DNA of 64,000 nt from Methylomonas sp. (GTDB taxonomy: Bacteria; Pseudomonadota; Gammaproteobacteria; Methylococcales; Methylomonadaceae): the NCBI GenBank assembly GCA_002928965.1, contig PERU01000001.1:62001-126000 (forward strand), read 5' to 3'. The first letter of the stretch is position 1. Every line of letters begins with the position of its first letter. Below the pieces are notes generated by a model, which was given only the letters and a program-made list of their open reading frames with translations, was not told the origin of the DNA and made no database searches. Shown in pieces: positions 36,140-45,287 of the stretch. A program made the translations under genes and the position numbers.

Positions 36140-37732
36140 TTATGGCTGTAAATGTCCATATGCTGCCAACGTTTGCAGGCGACCATCTTCCAACGGTTCG
36201 CCGATAGTAAAATGATACAAACTCTGCCAAGTGTTATCGGTCAAGCCCAAAACCCCATGCACCGCATCATCAAAGAAACAACCGATTCCTGTGCCGCGTA
36301 CCCCAGCGGCTTCGGCTTCCAGATATAAAATTTGTCCCAATAAGCCACATTCCCAAAACAAGCGGCGATAACGCCAAGCCTCGGCTTCAACATGCTCAGC
36401 AAAGCGGGCCAGCATGCCTAAGCTAAAGGCGCTGTCGCTGGCGATCGGTTGATGACAAGACAGGGTTTTGGCCGCTTGTCTGAGATTACCGGCCGTCAGG
36501 CGATAAAACTCAAACGGCGCTTCAACCGGTAGCCACTCAAAATCGGCCGAACAGATTGACTTTAATTCAGTCAGGCTGGCTGCGCCTCTGGGTAACACAT
36601 ATAAACCGGGTTCCAGGCCGTCCACCCGATGTACAAACAACATCATGATGACTTGCGATGGCCAGTTCCAGGTCGTAAACGGCGGTTTGTCATTCGGCAA
36701 CAGTGCGGCGATGATGCGCTGAAAATCCACCAGTGGCAGTGAAGCGGCTTTGCCATTGAAATGTTGCGCACTGCGGCGTTGACGGATCAATTGGCTGGCA
36801 GGCAGATTGTGGCTGGCTGTCGGCAGAGGTAAAAAGGGAGCTTGCCAACGTTCTGCTGTGGTTTGGGGTTTTTCCAGCTGATTTGCTACTGCGTCGATGA
36901 TGGGCCAGCGATAAAAGTGTCTGCCGCTTAAGCGTTCGGCTTGCCCAAACCATTCGGCACCGGCAAATAGCTGCGATAAAGCTTTAGCGTCGAAAGCGGC
37001 TTTAGGTGGATTGCCCGGATGCAGTCGGCAAAGCAAATCAGGCATTTCCTGTTCCAGCGTAACAAAATCTGATTCACGATCCAGGCCCAGCCATGCAGCA
37101 ATGTCCTGATCTGCTACTTCGCTGAGCAATTCCACCGTCCAGCCCAGACAACTTGCGGCATAACTCAACGCCGCCAGCGCGTGGCCAATGTCATGCTGGC
37201 AATAACGCAATGCGCGCTCGCCATATTTCCAGGCTTCCCGCCAGTGGATGGATGATAAGCCGATATAAATACCCTCACCGGAACCCGCCGTTTTAAATTG
37301 GCAGCGACGTTCCAAATGGTGATCGTGACTGACGTAATGATAAACACCGGGCATGAGCAGGCTTGGGTCAGCGCAAACCACATAAGCCTCAGTCGGATGC
37401 AAATTACCACTGGATGGATTGCAGCGCAGCGCCCAGCGGTCGGGGCCAAATTGTTTCCAGGCCGACAAACCAAACGACAATTCCAGCAGTAGGCCAAGAT
37501 GGGGCAAGCTCAAAGGTTGTGCTTGAATGTGGTCAGCTTGATCCAGATCGCCAAACAGACAAGCCAGTTCGGTTCCAGGTTGCGGCAATTTGACTGTCTC
37601 GCACCCGGTAAAGCGCCGAAACGGATTGGGCTGATCCTCCCAATCCAGTGACTCCGGGCCTTTGGCGTAAACGTTTAGATGATGTTTGGTTCGTTGATGA
37701 TAATTTAAAACAGCTGCGGTTTGTTCGGTCAT
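36140..37732 (-). CDS. SagB/ThcOx-type nitroreductase-family oxidoreductase
   Basis: A 530-residue FMN-dependent protein with two nitroreductase-like halves. Early signatures are YHQRTKHHLNVYAKGPESLDWEDQP, RCNPSSGNLHPTEAYVV (FMN-binding RxSSGxLHP), and WKYGERALRYCQHDIGHALAALSYA. The second half has QRRSAQHFNGK and RLFWECGLLGQILYLEAEA with GVRGTGIGCFFDD. SagB enzymes oxidise azolines in peptide natural products, but no precursor peptide or cyclodehydratase is nearby, so the substrate is unknown. Upstream in-frame ATGs at 37762 and 37774 are possible; none has a strong ribosome binding site, and 37732 matches the family's N-terminus. Confidence 0.85.
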   Translation of the reverse strand: MTEQTAAVLNYHQRTKHHLNVYAKGPESLDWEDQPNPFRRFTGCETVKLPQPGTELACLFGDLDQADHIQAQPLSLPHLGLLLELSFGLSAWKQFGPDRWALRCNPSSGNLHPTEAYVVCADPSLLMPGVYHYVSHDHHLERRCQFKTAGSGEGIYIGLSSIHWREAWKYGERALRYCQHDIGHALAALSYAASCLGWTVELLSEVADQDIAAWLGLDRESDFVTLEQEMPDLLCRLHPGNPPKAAFDAKALSQLFAGAEWFGQAERLSGRHFYRWPIIDAVANQLEKPQTTAERWQAPFLPLPTASHNLPASQLIRQRRSAQHFNGKAASLPLVDFQRIIAALLPNDKPPFTTWNWPSQVIMMLFVHRVDGLEPGLYVLPRGAASLTELKSICSADFEWLPVEAPFEFYRLTAGNLRQAAKTLSCHQPIASDSAFSLGMLARFAEHVEAEAWRYRRLFWECGLLGQILYLEAEAAGVRGTGIGCFFDDAVHGVLGLTDNTWQSLYHFTIGEPLEDGRLQTLAAYGHLQP

Positions 37733-37826
37733 GGAGGTGTCGAGAATAGTATTAGGGTGCATACGTTTTACCATTGCAGCCTATGGTTTACACTGTTTCT
37801 ATTGCTTATCCGTGATTTCTTACAAA

Positions 37827-38087
37827 TCAGTCAACCAACTTTGGTACCCGCAAATCTTCCTCCCAGCAGCCAATCGGTCGGCCCAGATTTAACTCCTTGT
37901 CTTCAAAGCGCACTAAAAACACACTGCGCCCCGGTTCTTCCTCAACATGGCCTTTCATGACAATCACGCCGCGCGCGCCGGCTTCTGCTAACAAGACACT
38001 TTCTTCACCATCCGGCATGCTGCCGTCGTCGATAATGTCATGCGCGGCATACACCACATCGCCTAAATCCAGATCATCTACTTTCAT
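37827..38087 (-). CDS. NifZ-like protein
   Basis: An 86-residue protein with the NifZ-domain pattern: LGDVVYAAHDIIDDGSMPD, ARGVIVMKGHVEEEPGRSVFLVRFED, and GRPIGCWEEDL. NifZ assists maturation of the nitrogenase MoFe protein P-cluster. The start at 38087 has AAGGGGAA nine bases upstream; the longer frame to 38138 has no ribosome binding site. It is divergent from the iscA-nifU-nifS group, consistent with a small nitrogenase maturation cluster. The rest of nif lies outside the window. Confidence 0.85.
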   Translation of the reverse strand: MKVDDLDLGDVVYAAHDIIDDGSMPDGEESVLLAEAGARGVIVMKGHVEEEPGRSVFLVRFEDKELNLGRPIGCWEEDLRVPKLVD

Positions 38088-38282
38088 GTTGTTCCCCTTT
38101 AAAAATGTTTGTCGCAAAGCCAACAAAATGCCTGGCATTGTGATGAAACGATCGCCGGATTTGTTGCGGATAGTTGTCAGAGTAGATACAAAATCAGCAA
38201 CTTAGCCGGGAATCGGTTGAATGGCACATTGGTTGCATTGACTGTTTACAAGATCAATGCCAAACCGTTCAGGAGACAGAAA

Positions 38283-38639
38283 ATGATTACATTAACCGAA
38301 GGCGCCATTCAGGCTGTAGGCCGATTTATTGCTAGTTCCGACAAACCCACCGGTGGTTTGCGCATCGAAGTGACCGACGGCGGCTGTTCCGGTTTGTCAT
38401 ACGGCTTGAAGCTGGAGGAAACTGCTGGCGGCCAAGACACGGTGATTGATTGTGGCGACGTCAAAGTCTTTGTCGACCCACTCAGCCTACCCAAACTGGA
38501 CGGTATGTCGATTGATTTTGTCGATAGCTTGGAAGGTTCCGGTTTCAAATTTACCAATCCCAATGCGGTGAAAAGTTGTGCCTGTGGTTCTTCGTTCACC
38601 ACCGGCGACAACGGCGGCACCCCAAAAACCTGTTCATAA
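38283..38639 (+). CDS. nif-associated IscA/HesB iron-sulfur assembly protein
   Basis: A 118-residue A-type Fe-S carrier. The three conserved cysteines are present: GGCSGLSYGL and, near the end, SCACGSSF. Start ATG 38283 has AGGAGAC eight bases upstream; the frame upstream of it is noncoding. nifU follows 18 bases after the stop. In diazotrophs the gene in this position (iscA-nif) supplies nitrogenase clusters. Confidence 0.93.
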   Translation: MITLTEGAIQAVGRFIASSDKPTGGLRIEVTDGGCSGLSYGLKLEETAGGQDTVIDCGDVKVFVDPLSLPKLDGMSIDFVDSLEGSGFKFTNPNAVKSCACGSSFTTGDNGGTPKTCS

Positions 38640-38657
38640 GTTAACGAGGAAATCGCC

Positions 38658-39575
38658 ATGTGGGATTATTCAGATAAAGTCAAAGATCATTTTTTTAACC
38701 CGAAAAACGCCGGTGCAGTGGTCGATGCCAATGCCATAGGCGAAGTGGGTTCCATCAGTTGCGGCGACGCATTGCGTTTGACGCTAAAAGTCAACGATCA
38801 AACCGAAGTCATCGAAGAGGCCGGTTTCCAAACCTTTGGTTGCGGATCGGCGATTGCCTCATCCTCGGTGCTGACCGAACTCATCAAAGGCATGACCATT
38901 GATGAAGCGCTTAAAGTCACCAACCAGGACATTGCTGCCGAACTGGATGGCTTGCCACCTGAAAAAATGCACTGCTCGGTGATGGGTCGTGAAGCGTTGC
39001 AAGCGGCGGTCGCTAATTATCGCGGCGAAGAATGGGCAGACGATCATGAAGAAGGTGCTTTGATTTGCAAATGCTTTGCCATCGATGCGGTGATGATCGA
39101 AGAAATGGTCTGGGCCAATAAATTGCGCACTGTCGAGGATGTGACCAACTACACCAAAGCCGGTGGGGGTTGCGCGGCTTGTCACGAAGACATTGAAGCG
39201 ATTCTGGAAAAAGTCCTGAAAGAACGTGGCGAAAACTTTGACCCCAACGCCAAACCGGCTACCAAGCCTGAGCCACTGGTGGCCGCTGCCAAAGGGCCTA
39301 TGACCAATCTGCAACGTATTAAAAAGATTGAAGAAGTGTTGACCTCGTTACGCCCTGCGTTAATGGCCGATGGTGGCGATGTGGAACTCGTGGAAGTCAT
39401 CGGCAATACTGCCTACGTCAATATGACCGGCGCTTGTAACGGCTGCCAGATGGCGGCGATGACCATAGCCGGTATCCAACAACGCTTGATGGAAGTGCTC
39501 GGTGAGTTCATCAAAGTCGTTCCTGCTTCGGAAATGTCGAAACTGGTGAATATCGAAGGAGCCGGCCATGCGTGA
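38658..39575 (+). CDS. nifU: Fe-S cluster scaffold NifU
   Basis: A three-part scaffold of 305 residues. The IscU-like N-domain has its cysteines in [19 protein letters not shown] and KMHCSVMG; the central domain binds a permanent [2Fe-2S] cluster through CKCF and [10 protein letters not shown]; and the C-terminal Nfu domain has [10 protein letters not shown]. The full modular length distinguishes NifU from IscU and points to nitrogenase assembly. It overlaps nifS by eight bases. Confidence 0.97.
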   Translation: MWDYSDKVKDHFFNPKNAGAVVDANAIGEVGSISCGDALRLTLKVNDQTEVIEEAGFQTFGCGSAIASSSVLTELIKGMTIDEALKVTNQDIAAELDGLPPEKMHCSVMGREALQAAVANYRGEEWADDHEEGALICKCFAIDAVMIEEMVWANKLRTVEDVTNYTKAGGGCAACHEDIEAILEKVLKERGENFDPNAKPATKPEPLVAAAKGPMTNLQRIKKIEEVLTSLRPALMADGGDVELVEVIGNTAYVNMTGACNGCQMAAMTIAGIQQRLMEVLGEFIKVVPASEMSKLVNIEGAGHA

Positions 39576-40782
39576 TATTTATCTGGACAACAACGCCACC
39601 ACCAAAGTTGATGGCATGGTGGTCGACGCGATGATTCCGTATTTCACCGAGTATTTTGGCAATCCATCGTCCATCCATCGTTTCGCAGACGGTGTGGCCA
39701 AGGCGATCAAAAAAGCCCGCTCACAGGTACAGGAATTATTGGGTGCCGAACATGATTCGGAAATCATCTTTACCTCTTGCGGCACGGAATCTGATTCCAC
39801 CGCCATTTTGTCGGCCATCAAATGTCAGCCCAACCGTAAGGAAATCATCACTACGGCGGTCGAACATCCGGCCATTCTGAATTTGGTGGATAACCTGGAA
39901 AAAGAAGGCTACACCATCCATCGTTTGCCGGTGGACAAGCGTGGCCGTTTGAGTCTGGAGGCTTATAAAGCCATGTTGTCTGATCAGGTCGCCATTGTCT
40001 CGGTGATGTGGGCCAACAACGAAACCGGCACTATTTTTCCAGTCGAGCAAATGGCGCAAATGGCCAATGATGCCGGCGTGATGTTTCATACCGATGCGGT
40101 GCAGGCTGTCGGCAAAATTCCAATGATGCTGCAGGACACCAAGATTGACATGCTGAGTTTGTCTGGTCATAAACTGCATGCCCCCAAAGGCATCGGTGTG
40201 TTGTATTTAAAACGCGGCACCCGCTTTCGTCCGCTGCTGCGTGGCGGTCATCAGGAGCGTGGCCGTCGGGCCGGCACCGAGAACACAGCATCCATCGTTG
40301 GTTTGGGTGTGGCGTGCGAACTGGCGATGCAATACATGGAATTTGAAAACACCCAGGTTACAGCTATGCGCGACAAACTGGAGCAGGGCATAGTCGAGTC
40401 AATCCCGCATTGTTTTATCACCGGTGATTTGAATAACCGGTTACCCAATACCACCGATATTGCTTTTGAATATATCGAAGGCGAAGCGATTTTAATGCTG
40501 TTGAACAAGGCGGGTATTGCGGCGTCCAGCGGCTCGGCTTGTACATCCGGTTCTCTGGAACCGTCGCATGTGATGCGAGCGATGGACATACCTTACACCG
40601 CCGCCCACGGCACGATTCGTTTCTCGTTCTCTCGCTACAACAGCATGGATGATGTCGATGAAGTCTTGAAGGTCATGCCCAAGATCGTCGCCACCTTGCG
40701 GAAATTGTCACCGTATTGGGACAGTGTCAATAACGAACCTGTCTCCAATCCGGAACAGGCGTTTCAACCGACCTATGCTTGA
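39568..40782 (+). CDS. nifS: cysteine desulfurase NifS
   Basis: A PLP enzyme of 404 residues giving sulfur to NifU. It has [13 protein letters not shown] at the start, EHPAILN, the PLP lysine in [11 protein letters not shown], and the active cysteine in [16 protein letters not shown]. Its start overlaps nifU, so the two are coupled. The C-terminal extension of about 20 residues after the KLSPYWD segment is low in complexity. It is convergent with the small secreted gene downstream, with a strong hairpin between them. Confidence 0.97.
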   Translation: MRDIYLDNNATTKVDGMVVDAMIPYFTEYFGNPSSIHRFADGVAKAIKKARSQVQELLGAEHDSEIIFTSCGTESDSTAILSAIKCQPNRKEIITTAVEHPAILNLVDNLEKEGYTIHRLPVDKRGRLSLEAYKAMLSDQVAIVSVMWANNETGTIFPVEQMAQMANDAGVMFHTDAVQAVGKIPMMLQDTKIDMLSLSGHKLHAPKGIGVLYLKRGTRFRPLLRGGHQERGRRAGTENTASIVGLGVACELAMQYMEFENTQVTAMRDKLEQGIVESIPHCFITGDLNNRLPNTTDIAFEYIEGEAILMLLNKAGIAASSGSACTSGSLEPSHVMRAMDIPYTAAHGTIRFSFSRYNSMDDVDEVLKVMPKIVATLRKLSPYWDSVNNEPVSNPEQAFQPTYA

Positions 40783-40851
40783 TCTTGGCTATCAACGTCA
40801 AAGTGTAAGCGATCAGGAATATTTAAAGGTCTGTTCCTGAACAGATTCGCT

Positions 40852-40884
40852 ACGGGTTCCCGCGGAATGGTCGCGGGAACCCGT
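40852..40884. terminator. strong hairpin between convergent nifS and the secreted Cys-repeat gene
   Basis: ACGGGTTCCCGCG (40852-40864) and CGCGGGAACCCGT (40872-40884) form a perfect 13-pair stem with a seven-base loop. There is no T-run on either side, so it may act as a transcription barrier or mRNA 3' end protector rather than a standard terminator. A smaller stem CTGTTC/GAACAG precedes it at 40831-40844. Confidence 0.55.
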
Positions 40885-40895
40885 CGAACTGTTAA

Positions 40896-41303
40896 TCAAT
40901 TGCCTCTTTGGCAGAATAGGATGGCATCTCGCCAATCTAAACCTTTGCCTTTCGCCTGTTTAAAACAATCGACGGTCTTTGCAGCGTCGTTGGTGCCGGC
41001 GCATAAATTGATGATATTTTTCCATTCCCAATCAATCCCGCTTCCCCAGTTGACTTGCCCTTCCTGCACACTTAAAAAACAGGCACCCGGCTGATCGGGT
41101 TTGGTGGTTTCGGCGCATAATTGCTTAATGTTGGCGGGGTCCCAATTCATGTTCTTTTCTTTATTCCAAGGGATTTTTCCTTGAATGTTATTGAAGCATT
41201 GGTCCTGATGGTCGGAGGCTATGGCTGATGAAGTGATGGTCATAAATGCAGCAAAACCCACAAAAAACAAGCCGTTTAAACATAAATTGCCAGAGCTTTT
41301 CAT
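40896..41303 (-). CDS. secreted three-module cysteine-repeat protein
   Basis: A 135-residue exported protein. A signal peptide (1-30, cleavage near AIAS-DHQ) is followed by three tandem modules of the form Cys-Phe ... Trp ... Leu/Phe-Cys: C36-C63, C75-C101 and the shorter C113-C131. Each starts QCFNNIQ, ACFLSVQ or DCFKQAK, has a conserved Trp (NW or DW) and ends KQLCAET, INLCAGT or ILFCQRG. The three cysteine pairs probably form one disulfide per module. The start at 41303 has GGGGGAT just upstream, which rejects an in-frame ATG at 41330. I do not recognise the family; function unknown. Confidence 0.75.
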   Translation of the reverse strand: MKSSGNLCLNGLFFVGFAAFMTITSSAIASDHQDQCFNNIQGKIPWNKEKNMNWDPANIKQLCAETTKPDQPGACFLSVQEGQVNWGSGIDWEWKNIINLCAGTNDAAKTVDCFKQAKGKGLDWRDAILFCQRGN

Positions 41304-41673
41304 AAATCCCCCAGAGTTAAAATTAACCACCTATTTGGCAAAAAAATGTTTCCATGAAAAAAACAATAGTCAAACCTAAACCTGATTGGTCAGGCGTTTC
41401 AGGTCATTCATAAGATTTATTCGTCAGTTGTAATTTCTGCAGACCTTCTGGCGCATGTGTGTGGTTTAGACTCTGGACCGCGAAGGTAGCGCGTAGCTTG
41501 CCAGTCAGGTATCAAGATCAACATGCCACGTTTAAGCTGGGGTCAAGCTCTGTCAGCGTGTCGGACTTTTGGCAATGGCTGATGCAGATTGATAATCAAG
41601 AATGGTTTTTAAACTGGTTAATTGTTTGCGACGGATCGGTGGCGAAAATTTGCCATATCGTTGGGTTTTAAAT
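41304..41673. other. intergenic region, no gene seen
   Basis: About 370 bases upstream of the promoter-like site at 41674. A short frame at 41459-41671 has no ribosome binding site. GGGGTCAAGCTC at about 41541 resembles the GGGTCAG-type repeat ends seen at 31391 and 32134. Confidence 0.4.
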
Positions 41674-41701
41674 TTGTAAGTGACTGTATTAATTTGATAA
41701 T
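41674..41701 (+). promoter_or_regulatory. sigma-70-like promoter for the small gene at 41762
   Basis: TTGTAA (41674-41679) and GATAAT (41696-41701) are separated by 16 bases, giving a leader of about 55 bases before the ATG. Confidence 0.5.
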
Positions 41702-41761
41702 AATTATTTTGCACGTTGTTTGCTGCTTGGTTTGTATCAATCAAGAAACGGGAGAAGGGTC

Positions 41762-41971
41762 ATGAAAACCTCAAATCAACCTGAAAATAAAGTCGTGCAT
41801 GCTGCATTTTTGGATGCGCTGAGCAGTGAGTTTTTGAATCGCACCGGTTGCGGCGTCTATGTGTATTTAAATCCATTTGATATTTATCAATTGTTTGAAG
41901 ATTACCTAGGCCGGAATATGCCGATTCGCGACTATGTCAAAATTAGTGTGAAGAGTTACTTCCAAGCTTAA
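41762..41971 (+). CDS. small hypothetical protein
   Basis: A 69-residue cytoplasmic protein with GGGAG six bases before the ATG and a promoter-like site upstream. The sequence has ALSSEFLNRTGCGVYVYL and a C-terminal NPFDIYQLFEDYLGRNMPIRDYV segment with no membrane helix. I do not recognise the family. The clear start signals make it likely to be real. Confidence 0.6.
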   Translation: MKTSNQPENKVVHAAFLDALSSEFLNRTGCGVYVYLNPFDIYQLFEDYLGRNMPIRDYVKISVKSYFQA

Positions 41972-41996
41972 GTTATAGTTGTCAAATTTAAAATTT

Positions 41997-42113
41997 ACCG
42001 TCATGCCCGCCGGGAAGGCGGGTATCCAGTGCCATGGATGGTAAGCTTCACTTCATTCATAAGGCCCGGATTCCGGCAATCCCCTTGTGCCAGAGGGTAT
42101 GCCGGAATGACCA
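41997..42113. repeat. dispersed inverted-repeat element
   Basis: Starts CGTCATGCCCGCC and ends GCCGGAATGACC, with internal stems GCCCGCC/GGCGGG and ATTCCGGCA/TGCCGGAAT and the segment GTGCCATGGATGG. Elements of this form occur widely in proteobacterial genomes and carry no gene. A weaker copy seems to lie at about 11245-11290. Confidence 0.65.
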
Positions 42114-42393
42114 GTGCCTGCCCAATCTGACAAATAACAATTAGGGTTAGGCTTAAACGGTTTCGATTTGATTGCGTTGATTACGGTATTTACCCGGCTT
42201 TGTTTTTCAATCGTATTTCGTTCAGGCTGAGATTGTTTTAGCCTGATGCGGCTTAGATTCGACACGCTGAATGACTATCGCACACAAAGGCGAGCATTTT
42301 TTCAGGGCCGGGTTAATAATCGGCGCGGTTTTTCTTAGCGGCTCAGGACGGTGTTACAATAGCCACTTCCAGAATGACTTACCAATTGCAACC

Positions 42394-43554
42394 ATGATGT
42401 TATCTTTTCGTGCAACAGTTAGCCTTTTTGTCGGGCTATTCTTGTGGTTGGCTGTGCAGGGCGTTTATGCTGCCGGTCCGATATTCACCCCTGCAGCGCC
42501 AAGCGTTGCCGCCAGTAGTTACTATCTGATGGACTTTAACAGTGGTCGTGTGCTGGCTGAGAAAGATCCGGATAAACGCGTAGCGCCCGCCAGTTTGACC
42601 AAAATCATGACAGTGTACGTGGTGTTTCGTGAGCTCAAGGCCGGACATTTAACGCTGGATGAGAAGGTCACCATCAGTCAGAACGCCTGGGAAACCGGTG
42701 GTTCCAAAATGTTTGTCGAGGTCAACAAACAAGTCGCTATTGAAGATTTATTGCAAGGGGTGGTGATTCAATCCGGCAACGATGCCAGCGTGGCGTTAGC
42801 GGAGCACGTGGCAGGTAGCGAACAGACTTTTGCCACCATGATGAACGAGCAGGCTTCTCGACTGGGCATGGCGAACAGTAATTTCGAGAATGCTACCGGC
42901 TTGCCGATGCCCAATCACTACAGTAGCGCGCACGACTTAGCTATTCTGGCGCAAGCTCTGATCAAGGAATTCCCGGATTATTACCGGTGGGACTCCCAAA
43001 AAGAATTTACCTATAACGGAATTACTCAGCAGAACCGCAATCAGCTATTGTGGCGCGATGCTTCCGTGGATGGGGTTAAAACCGGTTTTACCGATGATGC
43101 CGGCTACTGCATGGTAGCGTCGGCTAAACGTGAAGACATGCGTTTGATCGCGGTAGTGATGGGGGCGGCCAGTCCCAATGCCAGGGCTAACGAAAGTCAA
43201 TCTTTGTTGAATTATGGTTTCCGTTTCTTTGAAACCCACCGTTTGTATGAAGCCGGTAAGGTTTTGTCGGAAGCGAGGGTCAGAAAAGGCGAAACCTCCA
43301 AGTTGTCTGTGGGTGTGGCCGAAGATGTTTTTGTGACTGCGCCGCGCAAACATTTCAACGAATTAAAAGCCGAAAGCCAAGTGGATAAAGCCGTATTGGC
43401 TCCCATCAACAAAGGCGATACCGTCGGAACGTTGAACATAACCCTGGCCGGTGAAACTATTTTGTCCAAGCCCTTGGTGGCCATGGACAGTATCGCGGAG
43501 GGTGGTTTTTTCCGGCGCTTGTACGATGCAGTTGTCGTGATGCTGGAGAAATAA
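42394..43554 (+). CDS. dacA: D-alanyl-D-alanine carboxypeptidase, PBP5/6 type
   Basis: Periplasmic peptidoglycan carboxypeptidase, 386 residues. The signal peptide ends near VYA-AGP. The catalytic motifs are SLTK (S67, K70), SGN (127-129) and KTG in VDGVKTGFTDDAG, followed by the PBP5-associated C-terminal domain and an amphipathic end (EGGFFRRLYDAVVVMLEK) that anchors it to the membrane. A longer frame from 42271 is rejected because it would bury the signal peptide. It opens the conserved dacA-dat-ybeD-lipB-lipA cluster; its TAA shares a base with the dat start. Confidence 0.95.
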   Translation: MMLSFRATVSLFVGLFLWLAVQGVYAAGPIFTPAAPSVAASSYYLMDFNSGRVLAEKDPDKRVAPASLTKIMTVYVVFRELKAGHLTLDEKVTISQNAWETGGSKMFVEVNKQVAIEDLLQGVVIQSGNDASVALAEHVAGSEQTFATMMNEQASRLGMANSNFENATGLPMPNHYSSAHDLAILAQALIKEFPDYYRWDSQKEFTYNGITQQNRNQLLWRDASVDGVKTGFTDDAGYCMVASAKREDMRLIAVVMGAASPNARANESQSLLNYGFRFFETHRLYEAGKVLSEARVRKGETSKLSVGVAEDVFVTAPRKHFNELKAESQVDKAVLAPINKGDTVGTLNITLAGETILSKPLVAMDSIAEGGFFRRLYDAVVVMLEK

Positions 43555-44393
43555 TGTCCGACACAGTGTATTTGAACGGCGACTATTTGCCGTTGGCGGA
43601 TGCCAAAATATCTGTAATGGACCGGGGTTTTTTATTTGGCGACGGGGTTTACGAAGTGATTCCGGCGTATCAAGGCCGCTTGTTTCGCTTTGAAGATCAC
43701 ATAGATAGGTTGAACAACAGTCTGCTGGAAATACGTCTTGAGCTGCAAAAAAGCCTTGACGAATGGTTGGCGATTTTTCAGCCGCTGCTGGATGGTAGCA
43801 AAGATGAATATATTTACCTGCAGATTACCCGTGGTTATGCGCCCAAGCGGGATCATGGTTTTCCTGAATCGGTGTTGCCTACCGTGTTTGCGATGTGTTC
43901 CGAGATCAAGCCGTTTGCAGGACGCGTAACAGGCATGAAAGCAATCACCTTACAAGATACCCGCTGGCAAAAATGCCATGTCAAAGCCACGTCATTACTG
44001 GCGCATGTGTTGCTGCGTCAGGAAGCCTTGGATCAGGATGGTGCTGAAGCAATATTATTCAGAAACGGCTACGTCAGTGAAGGTGCAGCCAGTAATGTGT
44101 TTGTGGTGATTGACGGGGAACTGATCACCCCGCCAAACAGTCATGAACTTTTGCCCGGTATCACCCGTGATGTGGTTCTGGAACTGGCGGAAGTCAATCA
44201 GATTGTTTGCCGGGAAGATATTATCGCTGTAGAGGCTTTGCAAAACGCCAGTGAAGTCTGGGTGACCAGTTCTATCAGAGAAATCGTGCCGGTCATCGAA
44301 CTGGATGGACAGGTGATTGGTGATGGCAGGCCGGGTCCGCTCTTTCAGAAAATGGATCAATTGTTCCAAGCCTATAAACAATCCCTAGTATGA
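43554..44393 (+). CDS. dat: D-amino acid aminotransferase
   Basis: PLP enzyme of the class IV aminotransferases, 279 residues, likely interconverting D-alanine and D-glutamate. Features are VYLNGDYLPLADAKISVMDRGFLFGDGVYEV at the start, the PLP lysine in CHVKATSLLAHVLLRQEA, and EGAASNVFVV. A role in D-amino acid supply for peptidoglycan fits its place next to dacA. Its stop overlaps the ybeD start by four bases. Confidence 0.93.
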   Translation: MSDTVYLNGDYLPLADAKISVMDRGFLFGDGVYEVIPAYQGRLFRFEDHIDRLNNSLLEIRLELQKSLDEWLAIFQPLLDGSKDEYIYLQITRGYAPKRDHGFPESVLPTVFAMCSEIKPFAGRVTGMKAITLQDTRWQKCHVKATSLLAHVLLRQEALDQDGAEAILFRNGYVSEGAASNVFVVIDGELITPPNSHELLPGITRDVVLELAEVNQIVCREDIIAVEALQNASEVWVTSSIREIVPVIELDGQVIGDGRPGPLFQKMDQLFQAYKQSLV

Positions 44394-44656
44394 GCGAAAC
44401 AGAAAGCCTTTTGGAGTTTCCGTGTCAGTTTGCCATTAAGGCAATGGGCTTAACCAGCACGGATTTTGATGCGGTGGTAGTGGAAATCGTGCGTCGGCAT
44501 GTGTGTGATATTCGCGAAGGGGCGGTTACCAGTCGGCCCAGCAAAGCCGGCAAATATACCTCGGTAACGGTGATGATTGAAGCCAAAAGTCGCGAGCAAC
44601 TCGATGCGATTTATCAGGGTTTGACTGATCATCCTGATGTTTTAATGGCGTTGTAA
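44390..44656 (+). CDS. ybeD: YbeD family protein (DUF493)
   Basis: An 88-residue protein with the DUF493 pattern: [66 protein letters not shown]. Its alpha/beta ACT-like fold and unknown role are known from family members. It always lies between dat/dacA and lipB in this type of cluster, as here. lipB starts seven bases after its stop. Confidence 0.94.
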   Translation: MSETESLLEFPCQFAIKAMGLTSTDFDAVVVEIVRRHVCDIREGAVTSRPSKAGKYTSVTVMIEAKSREQLDAIYQGLTDHPDVLMAL

Positions 44657-44663
44657 GCAAGCA

Positions 44664-45287
44664 ATGAGTCAGCCAGTCGTGCTCAGGCAGTTGGGCATGC
44701 AGGATTACCAAACCGTTTGGCGTAACATGCAGCAATTCACGGCCGAACGCAGTAACGAAACTGCGGATGAAATCTGGATCACCGAACATCCGCCTGTGTA
44801 CACACTGGGTTTAAACGGCAAGCCTGAACATGTTTTGCAGACGGGCGATATTCCGCTGGTGAAAACCGACAGGGGCGGGCAGGTGACGTATCATGGTCCG
44901 GGTCAGTTGGTGGTGTATTTGCTGGCGGATTTAAAGCGTCTGAAAATCGGGCCAAGGCAGGCAGTGTCCATCCTGGAAAATGCCATGATAGCGTCATTAC
45001 GCCAATATGGCATTGCTGCAAATGCCAGAGCTGACGCACCGGGTGTGTATGTCAACGGCAAAAAAATCGGTGCGTTGGGGCTTAGAATCAAGCGCGGTTG
45101 CAGTTATCATGGACTGAGTTTGAATAATTGCCTGGATTTAAGGCCATTTCTCAATATCAATCCCTGTGGTTATCCCGGTCTGGAAGTCTGTCAACTGACA
45201 GATTTCGGCGTGCAGGTGCATACTCACGAATTGGCTGTGCCAGTCGTTCATCACATTATCAAGGCTATCGAACATGACGCTAAATAA
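44664..45287 (+). CDS. lipB: octanoyl-ACP:protein transferase LipB
   Basis: Transfers octanoate from acyl carrier protein to lipoate-dependent enzymes. The 207 residues show [20 protein letters not shown], the active lysine in [16 protein letters not shown], and the active cysteine in [10 protein letters not shown]. Its stop overlaps the lipA start by 14 bases. Confidence 0.97.
   Translation: MSQPVVLRQLGMQDYQTVWRNMQQFTAERSNETADEIWITEHPPVYTLGLNGKPEHVLQTGDIPLVKTDRGGQVTYHGPGQLVVYLLADLKRLKIGPRQAVSILENAMIASLRQYGIAANARADAPGVYVNGKKIGALGLRIKRGCSYHGLSLNNCLDLRPFLNINPCGYPGLEVCQLTDFGVQVHTHELAVPVVHHIIKAIEHDAK

Noticed and set aside
41459-41671. Short plus-strand frame upstream of the 69-residue gene
   Set aside because: No ribosome binding site, overlaps a promoter-like region and has no recognisable features.
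42271-42393. Longer N-terminus of the D-Ala-D-Ala carboxypeptidase
   Set aside because: It would put 41 residues before a normal signal peptide.
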